In this document: in pieces, positions 1 through 8,077 of the stretch | Layout of the letters: each line of letters begins with the position of its first letter | Numbering within the stretch: position 1 is the first letter of the stretch | DNA from: an uncultured Clostridia bacterium | Lineage (GTDB): Bacteria > Bacillota > Clostridia > Oscillospirales > Ruminococcaceae | Direction: 5' to 3' | Length of the DNA: 14,598 nt | Assembly (NCBI GenBank): GCA_937901805.1 | Contig: CALDJI010000325.1 | Coordinates: forward strand, 1-14,598 | Notes under the pieces: generated by a model | The model's database searches: none | The model's input: the letters and a program-made list of their open reading frames with translations, nothing else | Told to the model about the DNA's origin: nothing | Position numbers and translations under genes: made by a program

Positions 1-99
1 CCATGTGCACCTAATTCAATTTTTAATGTGTCCAGAATCCTGGGTACATATCAATTTCACTCATATCCGTTTTCCTATAAAAATTACTCCCATAGCGTT

Positions 100-132
100 A
101 AAACCGGGCGGTATAATGTACCGCCCGGTTTT
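100..132 (-). terminator. Intrinsic terminator of the purine permease gene
   Basis: A perfect 14-bp stem (100-113 pairing with 119-132) with a 5-nt loop, GC-rich in the centre and with A/T runs at the ends. It lies 23 bp past the stop codon of the minus-strand permease. Only four T residues follow on the minus strand, so termination efficiency is uncertain, but no other hairpin is nearby. Confidence 0.8.
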
Positions 133-155
133 AAATGTTTGGAGATATTTTCAAA

Positions 156-1511
156 CTAGATAATTGCCTGAAGGATAAAGTTCAAGACGAACAAAATTGC
201 AACCGCAGCAATAATCGGATGGATTTTCCGAACCTGTTTTTTGCAGATTTTGACGATACAGTAGAAGATAAATCCTGCGGCAATTCCATAGGAAATACTG
301 TAGCACAGCGCCATAAACAGGCCAGCGAAAAATGCCGGGACTGCTTCTTCCAAATCATCCCACTTGATTTCCGCAAAAGAGGAAACCATCATGCAACCAA
401 CAACCACCAATGCGGGAGCAGTTGCCGCAGAGGGAATCGCACTGACAAAAGTCGCCAAAAAGGCGCTGAGTGCAAAGCAGATTGCCGTTACAACAGAAGT
501 CAGACCCGTACGCCCGCCAGCCCCAATACCGGCAGCACTTTCTACAAAGGTTGTCGTGTTGGAAGTACCAAAAATAGCACCAATAGAAGTGGCCGTTGCA
601 TCTGCAAACAGGGCTTTATCCATTTTAGAGGAAAATCCCTTGCTGTTTTCCAGAGCCTTTTCATCTTCTTCGCTGAAAATACCGGTTCTGCGTCCTGTTC
701 CAATAAAGGTACCGATGGTATCAAAGGTATCAGACATACTGAATGCAAAAATGGTAATCAGCACCAACGGGATTTTGGCCGGATCGGAGAACAGGGAAGG
801 CAGACCTTCGGCAGTAAAGATTGCGCCAAAAGTAGTTGGGAGCACTTTGCAGGCCTCGGTAAAGCTGACCGTGTCCGCAGTGGAAGTTACGCCAAAGGGG
901 ATACCAATGAGGGTGGTGGCAATGATAGCAATCAAGATACCGCCCTTAACTTTCAGAACGCTGAGTACAACCGCCAGGACAATTCCAATCAGGAATACCC
1001 AGAAAACCGGCTGGTTCAGGGTTGGGATTGCGGGAACACCGCTCTCAAAACTGATGATACCGACATTGAGGAACCCAATATAGGCAATAAACAAACCGAT
1101 ACCGCCGCCAATCGCGTTCTGCAGGGATTTCGGGATTGCCTTAATGATATATTTGCGGACTTTGGTTACCGTGATCAGGATATTGATAAGGCCGCAGATA
1201 AAAACCATGGAAAGCGCTTGCTGCCAAGTAAATTTCAATGCAAAGCACACTGTATAGACAAAAAAGGCGTTGAGCCCCATGCCTGGAGCCTGCGCATAGG
1301 GCACGTTTGCGACAAGTCCCATAATCAGGGTACCGATAATCGAGGAGATAATGGTTGCCAAAAATACGGCGCCCCACTCCATACCGGACTGGCTTAAAGT
1401 GTTCGGATTGACGGCGATGATATACGCCATCGCAAAGAAAGTGGTAATACCCGCAATGACTTCTGTCGAGAAGGTCGTGCCATTTTCTTTGAGTTTAAAG
1501 AATTTTTCCAC
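156..1511 (-). CDS. NCS2/AzgA-family purine (hypoxanthine/guanine/adenine) permease
   Basis: A 451-residue multi-pass membrane protein of the NCS2 superfamily, AzgA (PbuG/PbuO-like) branch, which imports purine nucleobases, typically by proton symport. Visible family marks are PGMGLNAFF near residue 76, SDTFDTIGTFIGTGRR near 260-275, and GTSNTTTFVESAAGIGAGGRTG near 315-334, matching the substrate-site loops of AzgA transporters. Hydrophobic helices run through almost the whole length. I place the start at a GTG (1511) because it has AAGGAGGA (1518-1525) directly upstream and gives the usual N-terminus (VEKFFKLKENGTTFSTEVIAGITTFFAMAY); an ATG 48 codons upstream would add residues unlike the family and starts upstream of the promoter. 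Monocistronic, with its own promoter and terminator. The exact substrate cannot be read from sequence. No purine riboswitch fits in the roughly 30-nt leader. Confidence 0.93.
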   Translation of the reverse strand: MEKFFKLKENGTTFSTEVIAGITTFFAMAYIIAVNPNTLSQSGMEWGAVFLATIISSIIGTLIMGLVANVPYAQAPGMGLNAFFVYTVCFALKFTWQQALSMVFICGLINILITVTKVRKYIIKAIPKSLQNAIGGGIGLFIAYIGFLNVGIISFESGVPAIPTLNQPVFWVFLIGIVLAVVLSVLKVKGGILIAIIATTLIGIPFGVTSTADTVSFTEACKVLPTTFGAIFTAEGLPSLFSDPAKIPLVLITIFAFSMSDTFDTIGTFIGTGRRTGIFSEEDEKALENSKGFSSKMDKALFADATATSIGAIFGTSNTTTFVESAAGIGAGGRTGLTSVVTAICFALSAFLATFVSAIPSAATAPALVVVGCMMVSSFAEIKWDDLEEAVPAFFAGLFMALCYSISYGIAAGFIFYCIVKICKKQVRKIHPIIAAVAILFVLNFILQAII

Positions 1512-1547
1512 GTTGCATCCTCCTTGAAGTGTTTTCCATACGGTCTT

Positions 1548-1576
1548 ATTATAAAAGAATGTTTGGTAAAAGGCAA
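1548..1576 (-). promoter_or_regulatory. Sigma-A promoter of the purine permease gene
   Basis: On the minus strand TTGCCT (1571-1576) and a perfect TATAAT (1548-1553) are separated by 17 bp. The predicted start near 1541 gives a leader of about 30 nt that contains the Shine-Dalgarno site of the GTG-started permease. Confidence 0.8.
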
Positions 1577-1768
1577 GAAAATTAGACATGTTTTCTTCAT
1601 ATTTTGTTAATATGTCGGGAAAGCAATCGAATTTTATCCATTTCTTCTGAAACATTTCACACGCCTCGCCTCTTTAAAACGGTTATACAAAAAAATCGGA
1701 CAACAAAGGGATAAAAATCAGGAAATCCTCATACAAGTAGAAAGAAAGAACCTGCGGAGGAAACAAAA

Positions 1769-2779
1769 ATGGGACTTTATCCACTCCTGACAGCCGTGAT
1801 TTTGGGCGTGATATTGGTCAACGGCTGGACGGATGCACCCAATTCCATTGCAACAGCAGTTGCTACCAGGAGCATGGAAGTCCGCCATGCAGTGTTTTTG
1901 GCGGCCGTCTGCAATTTCCTGGGCGTCCTCGGAATGACATTGCTGAGCGCAAATGTGGCAAACACGGTTTCATCTATGCTGGATTTCACCTCCGGGGATG
2001 CTGAAAAATCGGCTTTGGCACTGTTTGCCGGGATGTGTTCCGTCCTCTTGTTTTCCTGTACAGCCTGGTTTTTTGGAATCCCTACCAGTGAAAGCCACGG
2101 CCTGATTGCAGGGATTACCGGAGCCGCACTCTACCTAAATGGGGTATCCGCAGTGAGATTCCATCAGTGGGGAAAGGTTCTCACCGGATTAGTGATTTCC
2201 CTGACTCTTGGTTTTTTACTTGGATATTTTTTTACCGCTTTGATCCGGTTTTTGGGAAGATTCCTGAGCCGCCGGACAGCAGCCCGTCTTTTCCCCAAGG
2301 GAGAGATCCTGTGCGCCGCCGCCATGTCCGTTGTACACGGCGCGCAGGATGGTCAGAAATTCCTCGGCGTCTTCCTTATTGCCGCCTCGCTTCGCAAAGG
2401 GACGGAGGCAGGACAGACAGTCAGCCTTTCCGGACACGGAGGGACCATTTTGCTGTGTGCCATGATCATGGGCCTGGGAACCATGATCGGAGGAAAACGC
2501 ATTATCCGTTCAGTCGGGTTCGGCATTACCCCGCTGCGCCAATATGAGGGGTTTTGCGCCGATTTGGCTTCCGTAGTCTCTCTGTTGGCCTCTACCCTTC
2601 CGGTCAGTTCCACCCATGTGAAAACCATGGCCGTTGTGGCAGTGGGTTTTTCCCAAAAAGGAAAACATGTAGAGATGCGGACGATAAAACAGATGGCATT
2701 CGCATGGTTTTTGACATTTCCCGCTTGTATTGTATTCGGGTATCTTCTGACGGGGATGGCTTTTCGATTTTTCTTTTGA
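1769..2779 (+). CDS. pit: PiT-family inorganic phosphate transporter
   Basis: A 336-residue integral membrane protein of the PiT (PHO4) family, low-affinity phosphate/cation symporters. The family's internal repeat is visible: NGWTDAPNS (18-26) and HGAQDGQK (190-197) are the two GANDxxN-like phosphate-site motifs, and PTSESHG (105-111) and PVSSTH (278-283) are the paired P-x-S-x-S/T-H turns. GGAGG (1756-1760) lies 8 bp before the ATG. The DUF47/PhoU-like gene follows after 15 bp, the standard bacterial partner, so both are probably one transcript ending at about 3518. I found no convincing sigma-A promoter in the 90 bp upstream. Transport of phosphate itself is inferred from the family and not seen directly. 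Confidence 0.93.
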   Translation: MGLYPLLTAVILGVILVNGWTDAPNSIATAVATRSMEVRHAVFLAAVCNFLGVLGMTLLSANVANTVSSMLDFTSGDAEKSALALFAGMCSVLLFSCTAWFFGIPTSESHGLIAGITGAALYLNGVSAVRFHQWGKVLTGLVISLTLGFLLGYFFTALIRFLGRFLSRRTAARLFPKGEILCAAAMSVVHGAQDGQKFLGVFLIAASLRKGTEAGQTVSLSGHGGTILLCAMIMGLGTMIGGKRIIRSVGFGITPLRQYEGFCADLASVVSLLASTLPVSSTHVKTMAVVAVGFSQKGKHVEMRTIKQMAFAWFLTFPACIVFGYLLTGMAFRFFF

Positions 2780-2794
2780 AAGGATGGTACAATC

Positions 2795-3376
2795 ATGGCG
2801 CTGAGATATGCGGAGCTTACTCCTTTATGGGAACTCATGCACTGTACGGTTCGTGCGGGACAGTTCCTGCAGAGGGCGACACAGGAACAGAAACCTTCCG
2901 GTCTGCTGCGGGAAGCAGAGGATTTACGCCGGCAGACAACCGCTTGGGTGCGGGAATGCTCCGTAAAAATCCAAAATACCTTTATCACCGCAATCGATGC
3001 AAAAGTTATGCTTTACCTCATCTATTATCTTTACAAACTGAGCAGGAATCTGTTGTGTACTACGCAGTTCCTGCTCAGTGAACAGCCGCTGGAATCCCCG
3101 GACTTAACCCGGTATCTCCGCTGGGTAAGCGGTTATACCCAAAAAGTCATTCAGCGCAGTGAGCAGTCTTTTCGGGCAGTCAGCCGTGGAAAAACTCAAC
3201 GCCTGTGCACGGTATTTGATACTTCCGAAGGGGAAACGCTGTCCATGCAGGCGTGCAGGGATTTATCAACGCAGGAGAATATCCGGCTGGCCGCTATTCT
3301 CGCCATGCTTCGGCAATGCGAAAATACCGTTTATGATATCGACGTATTTACATTACAGCAGAGTATTTATGAGTAA
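2795..3376 (+). CDS. DUF47/PhoU-like protein, partner of the PiT transporter
   Basis: A 193-residue, mostly alpha-helical soluble protein with no signal peptide or membrane segment. Size, helical pattern and position directly behind a PiT gene fit the DUF47 (PhoU-like, formerly Pit accessory) family, thought to modulate PiT activity. The block FITAIDAKVMLYLIYYLYKL (near 66-85) aligns in position with the DUF47 motif TPID-x(2)-D-x(3)-L; the acidic metal-binding positions are mostly lost, so this is a divergent member. AAGGATGG lies about 8 bp before the ATG. The assignment rests more on context and helical layout than on motif identity. Confidence 0.7.
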   Translation: MALRYAELTPLWELMHCTVRAGQFLQRATQEQKPSGLLREAEDLRRQTTAWVRECSVKIQNTFITAIDAKVMLYLIYYLYKLSRNLLCTTQFLLSEQPLESPDLTRYLRWVSGYTQKVIQRSEQSFRAVSRGKTQRLCTVFDTSEGETLSMQACRDLSTQENIRLAAILAMLRQCENTVYDIDVFTLQQSIYE

Positions 3377-3476
3377 GGCATATACGGACACACCCAGCCC
3401 CTAAAGCCGGTTGCAGAAGAAAGGCGGTATTTTTATTTCGGGCACTCAAAACGCACCCTTTCCCTTTCAGGAACAG

Positions 3477-3518
3477 AAAAAAGGAAAGCTGCTCAAAACG
3501 AAGCGGCTTTCCCTTTTT
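3477..3518 (+). terminator. Bidirectional intrinsic terminator between convergent genes
   Basis: A 10-bp stem (3483-3492 with 3503-3512, one G-T wobble) is followed on the plus strand by TTTTT (3514-3518) and on the minus strand by a run of six T (the A run 3477-3482). It can therefore end both the PiT/DUF47 transcript and the convergent GNAT transcript. The rest of 3377-3589 shows nothing beyond a minor 6-bp hairpin at 3523-3538. Confidence 0.85.
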
Positions 3519-3589
3519 GATAGAAACAGCGGTTTCTTTTCCAGACAGGTATCCTTGGAAAAATCGATTAAAAAGCGCCTAAATTGATT

Positions 3590-4387
3590 TTAGGAAAAAG
3601 TATCCCGGTGCTTCACCAAGTAAGTAAGATAAGAAAAATCCAGATGGTATCCCAGCTTTTGGGCAAGTGCGGCAGAAATAGGCGTGGCAGCGTCCCAGCT
3701 GGGATAAAGCCCCCTGTCCAGGCACTCAAGAATCAGTTTGGCGGCACAGGCAAGAGCAAGCCCCCTACGCCGAAAATCCGGGTGCGTATCCACCTCAATC
3801 TCGATCCCCCCGTCATAGACGGAGTAAGAACTGGCTCCAGCTACTATTTTATCCTGATAAAGAGCACAGACGCCAAGGCCGCGATGGACGAAATCCTCCG
3901 CAGAATCAAACAAAGAGCAGAAATCTTTTGAAAAATCCTCCGCCAAACTCCTGTAATATAAATCCTCATCCATCAGGCATAAGGTAAATCCATCCGGAAA
4001 AGTACAGGCGGCTTTCTCCAAATACTCCCGGCCGAAAACATCCGGCTCTTTTTTAACTGCGTAACGGGTTGTCTTTTCAAAACGCCCTGAATAGACCTTT
4101 TCAATCAAGTCGCCCCATCCTGAACAAAGCGGAATCATCAGGATCGTATCTGAAAGGAACTCTTGCGGAATATTGCGGACAAGCTCCTGTGCTTCAGGAC
4201 GCAAAAAATCCCCTGCAAAAAAGCAAAAATCCCCAACCATAATCTGTGCACAGTGAGGATTACCGGCATTGTCAGCAAAAGCTTTCCCCATATGCCCCTG
4301 TATACAAGAAAGAATCATCGTTTCCTCTGTATCCGAAAACAGCGGAACCAGTACGGACCTATCTTCCTTTTTTATTTCCGTGATCAT
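3590..4387 (-). CDS. GNAT-family N-acetyltransferase
   Basis: A 265-residue soluble protein resembling the two-part GNAT_acetyltran group (PF12746 type). The acetyl-CoA site is recognisable in the C-terminal half: IEIEVDTHPDFRRRGLALA (195-213) carries the R/Q-x-x-G-x-G/A pyrophosphate loop as RRRGLA, followed by a helix and by WDAATPISAALAQKLGY (231-247), the conserved last strand and helix. The N-terminal 130 residues are the variable substrate-side domain. The start ATG has GGGAGG 7 bp upstream. It is divergent from xpaC-telA and shares a 420-bp intergenic region with it. A possible -10 (TATAAT on the minus strand, 4542-4547) exists without a good -35. Substrate unknown. Confidence 0.85.
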   Translation of the reverse strand: MITEIKKEDRSVLVPLFSDTEETMILSCIQGHMGKAFADNAGNPHCAQIMVGDFCFFAGDFLRPEAQELVRNIPQEFLSDTILMIPLCSGWGDLIEKVYSGRFEKTTRYAVKKEPDVFGREYLEKAACTFPDGFTLCLMDEDLYYRSLAEDFSKDFCSLFDSAEDFVHRGLGVCALYQDKIVAGASSYSVYDGGIEIEVDTHPDFRRRGLALACAAKLILECLDRGLYPSWDAATPISAALAQKLGYHLDFSYLTYLVKHRDTFS

Positions 4388-4541
4388 ACAAACGCCTCCC
4401 TTTTATTTGAGAAAATACAAAAAATCTTCTTACAGCCTGCATTCCTTTATCAAAATTTCCCGGTTAATCAATAACAAGCCATATTTCTGAGAATATTCTA
4501 TCACAGGGAGCCATTTTTTTCATATTCCGTAACCCTATGTT

Positions 4542-4547
4542 ATTATA
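4542..4547 (-). promoter_or_regulatory. Possible -10 element for the GNAT gene
   Basis: A perfect TATAAT on the minus strand about 150 bp upstream of the GNAT start. The hexamer 17 bp further upstream is a poor -35 and there is no TGn extension, so this is only a candidate. A 10-bp palindrome (agaatattct, 4490-4499) lies in the leader this promoter would produce. Confidence 0.35.
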
Positions 4548-4594
4548 CTCCCTTTTCTGCAAAGGAACAGGATTGAGGAAAATCAGGAAATTCA

Positions 4595-4623
4595 TTGTGC
4601 TTTTTACAGGAATAAGGTATAAT
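4595..4623 (+). promoter_or_regulatory. Sigma-A promoter of the xpaC-telA operon
   Basis: TTGTGC (4595-4600), 17-bp spacer, perfect TATAAT (4618-4623). The predicted start near 4630 leaves a leader of about 180 nt before the chosen xpaC start at 4810. The -10 box lies inside the left arm of the inverted repeat at 4607-4657. Confidence 0.75.
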
Positions 4624-4657
4624 AACTGCTACAGGTAGTTATTATACCTTATTCCTG
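4607..4657. repeat. Perfect 21-bp inverted repeat over the xpaC-telA promoter (operator candidate)
   Basis: The left arm 4607-4627 and right arm 4637-4657 are exact reverse complements, separated by 9 nt (4628-4636). Each arm contains TATAAT on its own 5'-3' strand. The left arm covers the plus-strand -10 element and the predicted transcription start falls in the loop, so an RNA started there contains only the right arm. That makes a DNA-level role (repressor operator or cruciform) more likely than an RNA hairpin. The rest of 4388-4809 holds the promoters and the leader, with no other gene seen. Confidence 0.8.
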
Positions 4658-4809
4658 CGACCGTTCCGTGGTATAAGTCAATGGAATTCCTCAAATATAC
4701 CAGCGGTCCTGATAACAAAACTATTTACAAGCAAAAGAATGATAACAATCCTATAAAAAGCCGGTTTTATACGGCATCCCATTGTCAAGGAAACGGAGGA
4801 AATCTGTCT

Positions 4810-6099
4810 ATGAGGGAACAGGACGTCTCGGAACTCTGCCGTCAAGTGAATCAGGTCGTCAAAGAGGCAGTTGAATATGCTCAGTCTCCTCAATTCCAGA
4901 ATACAGTAAAACAGGGCGTTAAGAGAACCATGGACGGCGTACGGAATACGGTTGGAAATTTTACCGCCGGTTCCCGCCCTTTCCCGCCTTACCAAAACCC
5001 CAATTTCACACCGGGAGGCAACTATCGCCAGAGGACTCACCGCCCTGCGCAGTCCCCCTTCCATCAAAACTATAACGTTCCCCCTGTCTGTTATCCGCGT
5101 GCGGGAAGGCCGCAGGTGATTACCCCTCAAAAGGCGCGGCCGTCCAAAGGCACCGGCCTGTTCGTAATGGGCGGAATTTGCCTTTTCCTCTTTTTGGCCA
5201 TTTTGGTGACCATGTTGGGGGATTTCCTGGTATCCCCGGTTTCCATGCTGGAAGACCTCAGCGGGAACCTTGTTGCACTCGTCCTGTTTGCAGGAGGTGC
5301 AATCGCCTCTTTTATTGGGGGTGCAAAAGCAAAGGGCATGTTTTTACGCGGAAACCGTTACTGGATGATTCTCCAGGGGCGTACTGTCTGCCCTGTTGCA
5401 GAACTTGCGGCAGGCGTCGATCGCTCCAAAGAATTTGTTGTAAAAGATATGCAGAAGATGGCGGCAAAACGCTATCTCCCGGTAAGTTATCTGGATTCCA
5501 AAGGCGAAACAGTGATTTTCGGGTACGACGCTTATCAAAAATATCTCCAGGAAGAGCAGCAGAAAGCGGCTGCACGCCAAAGAGCGGAGGAGGAAAATAA
5601 AAAGCGTCCCCCCAAAGTCAATGAAATGCTGCGGGAAGGCTTTCAATATATCCGGCAGATCCGGGAAGCAAACGAGGCTATCCCCGGGATTGAAGTCAGC
5701 GACAAGCTGGATCGCCTGGAAGAGATTACAGGAAAGATCTTTTTCCATGTAGAAAAACATCCCAACAAGCTTCCGGAAATCCGAAAATTCATGCAGTATT
5801 ATCTGCCGACCACGCTCAAACTGGTCAATGCCTACCGGGAATTTGAAGAGCAGTCCCTTCAGGGGGAAAATATTGACAAGACAAAACAGGAAATCTGCGA
5901 TACTTTGGACACCATTAACCTGGCATTTTCCAATCTGTTGGACGGCCTATTTGAAGACGACGCACTGGATGTCTCCGCAGACATCACCGTTTTGGAAACC
6001 ATGTTCGCGCAAGAGGGCTTGACCGGCCATGATTTCCGGCGAAAAAAGCCAGTCTCCCGAGAAGAAAAGCAGGCAGGGGATTCATCTTCCCTGAAATAA
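4810..6099 (+). CDS. xpaC: XpaC-family membrane protein (5-bromo-4-chloroindolyl phosphate hydrolysis protein family)
   Basis: A 429-residue protein with several parts: a helical N-terminus (1-50); a Pro/Asn/Gln/Arg-rich, probably disordered stretch (55-113); two adjacent membrane helices (about 117-136 and 153-171); a segment at 193-245 (CPVAELAAGVDRSKEFVVKDMQKMAAKRYLP) that reads like a winged-helix fold; a charged coiled coil (245-268); and the C-terminal XpaC helical domain (about 270-405) with RKFMQYYLPTTLKLVNAYREFE (325-346). Members pair with TelA genes, as xpaC-yaaN does in Bacillus subtilis, and here telA follows 29 bp later. The enzymatic name comes from an old colony phenotype and the true role is unclear; envelope stress is a reasonable guess. 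I chose ATG 4810 for its GGAGGA (4795-4800); an in-frame ATG at 4681 has no ribosome site. Confidence 0.88.
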   Translation: MREQDVSELCRQVNQVVKEAVEYAQSPQFQNTVKQGVKRTMDGVRNTVGNFTAGSRPFPPYQNPNFTPGGNYRQRTHRPAQSPFHQNYNVPPVCYPRAGRPQVITPQKARPSKGTGLFVMGGICLFLFLAILVTMLGDFLVSPVSMLEDLSGNLVALVLFAGGAIASFIGGAKAKGMFLRGNRYWMILQGRTVCPVAELAAGVDRSKEFVVKDMQKMAAKRYLPVSYLDSKGETVIFGYDAYQKYLQEEQQKAAARQRAEEENKKRPPKVNEMLREGFQYIRQIREANEAIPGIEVSDKLDRLEEITGKIFFHVEKHPNKLPEIRKFMQYYLPTTLKLVNAYREFEEQSLQGENIDKTKQEICDTLDTINLAFSNLLDGLFEDDALDVSADITVLETMFAQEGLTGHDFRRKKPVSREEKQAGDSSSLK

Positions 6100-6128
6100 G
6101 AGTATATTGATATCAGGAGGAAAAGACC

Positions 6129-7280
6129 ATGAGCGATAATTTTGATGCAGTTCCAACTTTAACCCTTGAGCCAATGGAAGAAGAAAATCCTGCTGCACAG
6201 GAAACGGCTCTTCAGACCGCGCAGCCCCAATCCCCTGCTCAGGCGGTATTTGATGAGAGTATGCTCAGTGCAGAAGAGCGTAAAATGGTGGATGATTTTG
6301 CGGAAAAAATTGAACTGAGTAATTCCAATTTGATCTTACAGTATGGTTCCGGCGCCCAGAAAAAAATGGCGGATTTTACAGAAAACACTTTGGAAAGCGT
6401 CCGCTCCAAGGATCTCGGAGAAGTCGGCAACATGCTGACCGGGCTGGTCACTGAACTCAAAAGTTTTGACGTAGAGGAAGAGGAAAAAGGCTTTTTTGGA
6501 TTTTTCAAGCGTTCTGCCAATAAAGTGACGGCACTAAAGGCAAAATACGATAAGGCGGAAGTCAATATCCAGAAGATCTGCGGCGTGTTGGAAAATCATC
6601 AGATCCAACTGATGAAAGACGTTGCTCTGCTTGATAAAATGTATGAACTCAACAAAGTATATTTTAAAGAGTTATCCATGTACATTCTGGCAGGGCAGAA
6701 AAAACTCAAAGAGGTTCGGGACACACAGCTCCCCGCACTGATGGCAAAAGCGCAGGCATCCGGTCTTCCGGAGGACGCTCAGGCGGCCAATGATCTTGCC
6801 TCTATGTGCGATCGATTTGAGAAGAAACTGCATGACTTGGATTTGACCCGCATGGTATCCATCCAAACGGCTCCCCAAATCCGGATGGTACAGGGGAACG
6901 ACACCCTGATGTCGGAAAAAATCCAAACCACGCTTGTCAACACGATCCCCCTTTGGAAAAATCAGATGGTACTTGCATTGGGAATTGCCCATTCCCAGCA
7001 GGCGGCGGCAGCCCAGCGCCAAGTTACTGATATGACCAATGAACTGCTGCGTAAAAATTCTCAGGCGCTGAAAATGGCAACAGTAGAAACAGCAAGGGAA
7101 TCCGAACGCGGGATTGTGGATATCGAAACGCTGCGGGAAACCAACCAGAATTTGATTTCCACTTTGGATGAGGTGATCCAGATCCAGCAGGAGGGCCGTC
7201 AGAAACGTGCGGATGCGGAACAGGAACTCCGCCGGATCGAGGGCGAACTCAAACAGAAGCTCTTAGATATCCGGGGTTAA
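6129..7280 (+). CDS. telA: TelA-family toxic anion resistance protein
   Basis: A 383-residue cytosolic, almost wholly helical protein of the TelA/KlaA/YaaN family (PF05816), linked to resistance to tellurite and, in Firmicutes, to cell-wall-active agents. The signature SIQTAPQIRMVQGNDTLMSEKIQTTLVNTIPLWKNQMVLALG runs from 244 to 285. Residues 1-45 are acidic and low complexity; 320-383 form a predicted coiled coil. AGGAGG lies about 8 bp upstream of the ATG. It is the second gene of the xpaC-telA transcript and is closed by a strong terminator at 7286-7322. Family assignment is firm; the molecular activity of the family is not established. Confidence 0.95.
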   Translation: MSDNFDAVPTLTLEPMEEENPAAQETALQTAQPQSPAQAVFDESMLSAEERKMVDDFAEKIELSNSNLILQYGSGAQKKMADFTENTLESVRSKDLGEVGNMLTGLVTELKSFDVEEEEKGFFGFFKRSANKVTALKAKYDKAEVNIQKICGVLENHQIQLMKDVALLDKMYELNKVYFKELSMYILAGQKKLKEVRDTQLPALMAKAQASGLPEDAQAANDLASMCDRFEKKLHDLDLTRMVSIQTAPQIRMVQGNDTLMSEKIQTTLVNTIPLWKNQMVLALGIAHSQQAAAAQRQVTDMTNELLRKNSQALKMATVETARESERGIVDIETLRETNQNLISTLDEVIQIQQEGRQKRADAEQELRRIEGELKQKLLDIRG

Positions 7281-7285
7281 CAGGG

Positions 7286-7322
7286 AACTATGCCCGTATT
7301 TAAAAATACGGGCATAGTTTTT
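7286..7322 (+). terminator. Intrinsic terminator of xpaC-telA
   Basis: A 14-16 bp perfect stem (7286-7301 with 7304-7319), GC-rich in the middle, begins 5 bp after the telA stop and runs into TTTTT (7318-7322). Confidence 0.93.
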
Positions 7323-7344
7323 AAGCGACTGGAATAGAAAAAGA

Positions 7345-7374
7345 TTTACAAAATTCTTATGGATTTCTTATGAT
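7345..7374 (+). promoter_or_regulatory. Promoter of the DedA gene
   Basis: TTTACA (7345-7350) and TATGAT (7369-7374), each one mismatch from consensus, separated by 18 bp. The start near 7381 gives a leader of about 43 nt. It follows the xpaC-telA terminator, so the DedA gene is probably independent. Confidence 0.65.
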
Positions 7375-7423
7375 TTCCAGGATAAGCTAAAGGAAAAAGA
7401 AGGAACAGGAGAAAACAGGAACA

Positions 7424-8077
7424 ATGGAACAATGGATTATTCAGATGATGGAACAATTCGGTTATTTCGGGGTTGCTTTCCTCATCGCACTGGAAAATAT
7501 TTTTCCACCGATCCCCTCCGAAGTCATTTTAACATTCGGCGGTTTTATGACTACCTACACCTCACTGAATGTCTGGCTGGTCATTTTAATGGCTACCATT
7601 GGTTCCGTATTGGGTGGACTTGTCCTTTATGGGATCGGCAGAATACTGGATGCGGATCGGCTGGAACGGATTTTATCCGGCAAAATCGGAAAAATCCTGC
7701 ATTTAAAACCACAGGATGTAGAACGGGCTCAAAACTGGTTTGCCCGCAGAGGGAAAGCAACCGTCTTTTTCTGCCGGTTTATTCCCATTGTCCGCAGTCT
7801 GATTTCCATTCCTGCAGGAATGATGAAAATGAATGCCGGGATCTTTCTTATATTGACTACGCTGGGCACTGCTATCTGGAACACCGTACTGGTCTGGCTC
7901 GGCGTATTTGCCGGTGCATCCTGGGAAAAGATCGTCGAATATCTGGGAGTATATTCTGAAATAGCAGTGGTTATCCTTGCCATCGGAGTACTGCTCTTTG
8001 GAATTTTCTTTTACCGGCACCGCCTGAAAAAGAAAAAGAAAGAATCCTCCGCACAGGATGATAAAACCATTGAATAG
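7424..8077 (+). CDS. DedA-family membrane protein (VTT domain)
   Basis: A 217-residue integral membrane protein. Two re-entrant-loop motifs of the DedA/VTT family are clear: ENIFPPIPSEVIL (24-36), with the conserved Glu24 and Glu33, and FCRFIPIVRSLISIPAGMMKM (116-136), with Arg118 and Arg124 and the AG pair. Some family members are undecaprenyl-phosphate or phosphatidylethanolamine flippases/scramblases; others affect membrane potential and antibiotic or cation sensitivity, so the substrate is not assigned here. The C-terminus ends in a Lys-rich cytosolic tail (200-207). CAGGAG lies upstream of the ATG, and a second AGG is closer. Monocistronic between its own promoter and the terminator at 8078-8112. 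Confidence 0.93.
   Translation: MEQWIIQMMEQFGYFGVAFLIALENIFPPIPSEVILTFGGFMTTYTSLNVWLVILMATIGSVLGGLVLYGIGRILDADRLERILSGKIGKILHLKPQDVERAQNWFARRGKATVFFCRFIPIVRSLISIPAGMMKMNAGIFLILTTLGTAIWNTVLVWLGVFAGASWEKIVEYLGVYSEIAVVILAIGVLLFGIFFYRHRLKKKKKESSAQDDKTIE

Noticed and set aside
135..1397. Long plus-strand open frame of 420 residues
   Set aside because: It is antisense to the purine permease, has low-complexity Asn/Gln/Cys-rich composition with no domain, and lacks a ribosome site; the minus-strand frame has clear family motifs.
1512..1768. Purine riboswitch in front of the permease
   Set aside because: The promoter at 1548-1576 leaves a leader of only about 30 nt, and no P1-P2-P3 junction with the conserved purine-aptamer loops is visible.
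2353..2988. Minus-strand open frame over the PiT/DUF47 genes
   Set aside because: It is a mirror of the coding strand, spans two real genes and their junction, and shows no family motif.
4681..4809. N-terminal extension of XpaC from ATG 4681
   Set aside because: There is no ribosome site before 4681, the 43 extra residues look like untranslated leader, and GGAGGA precedes ATG 4810.
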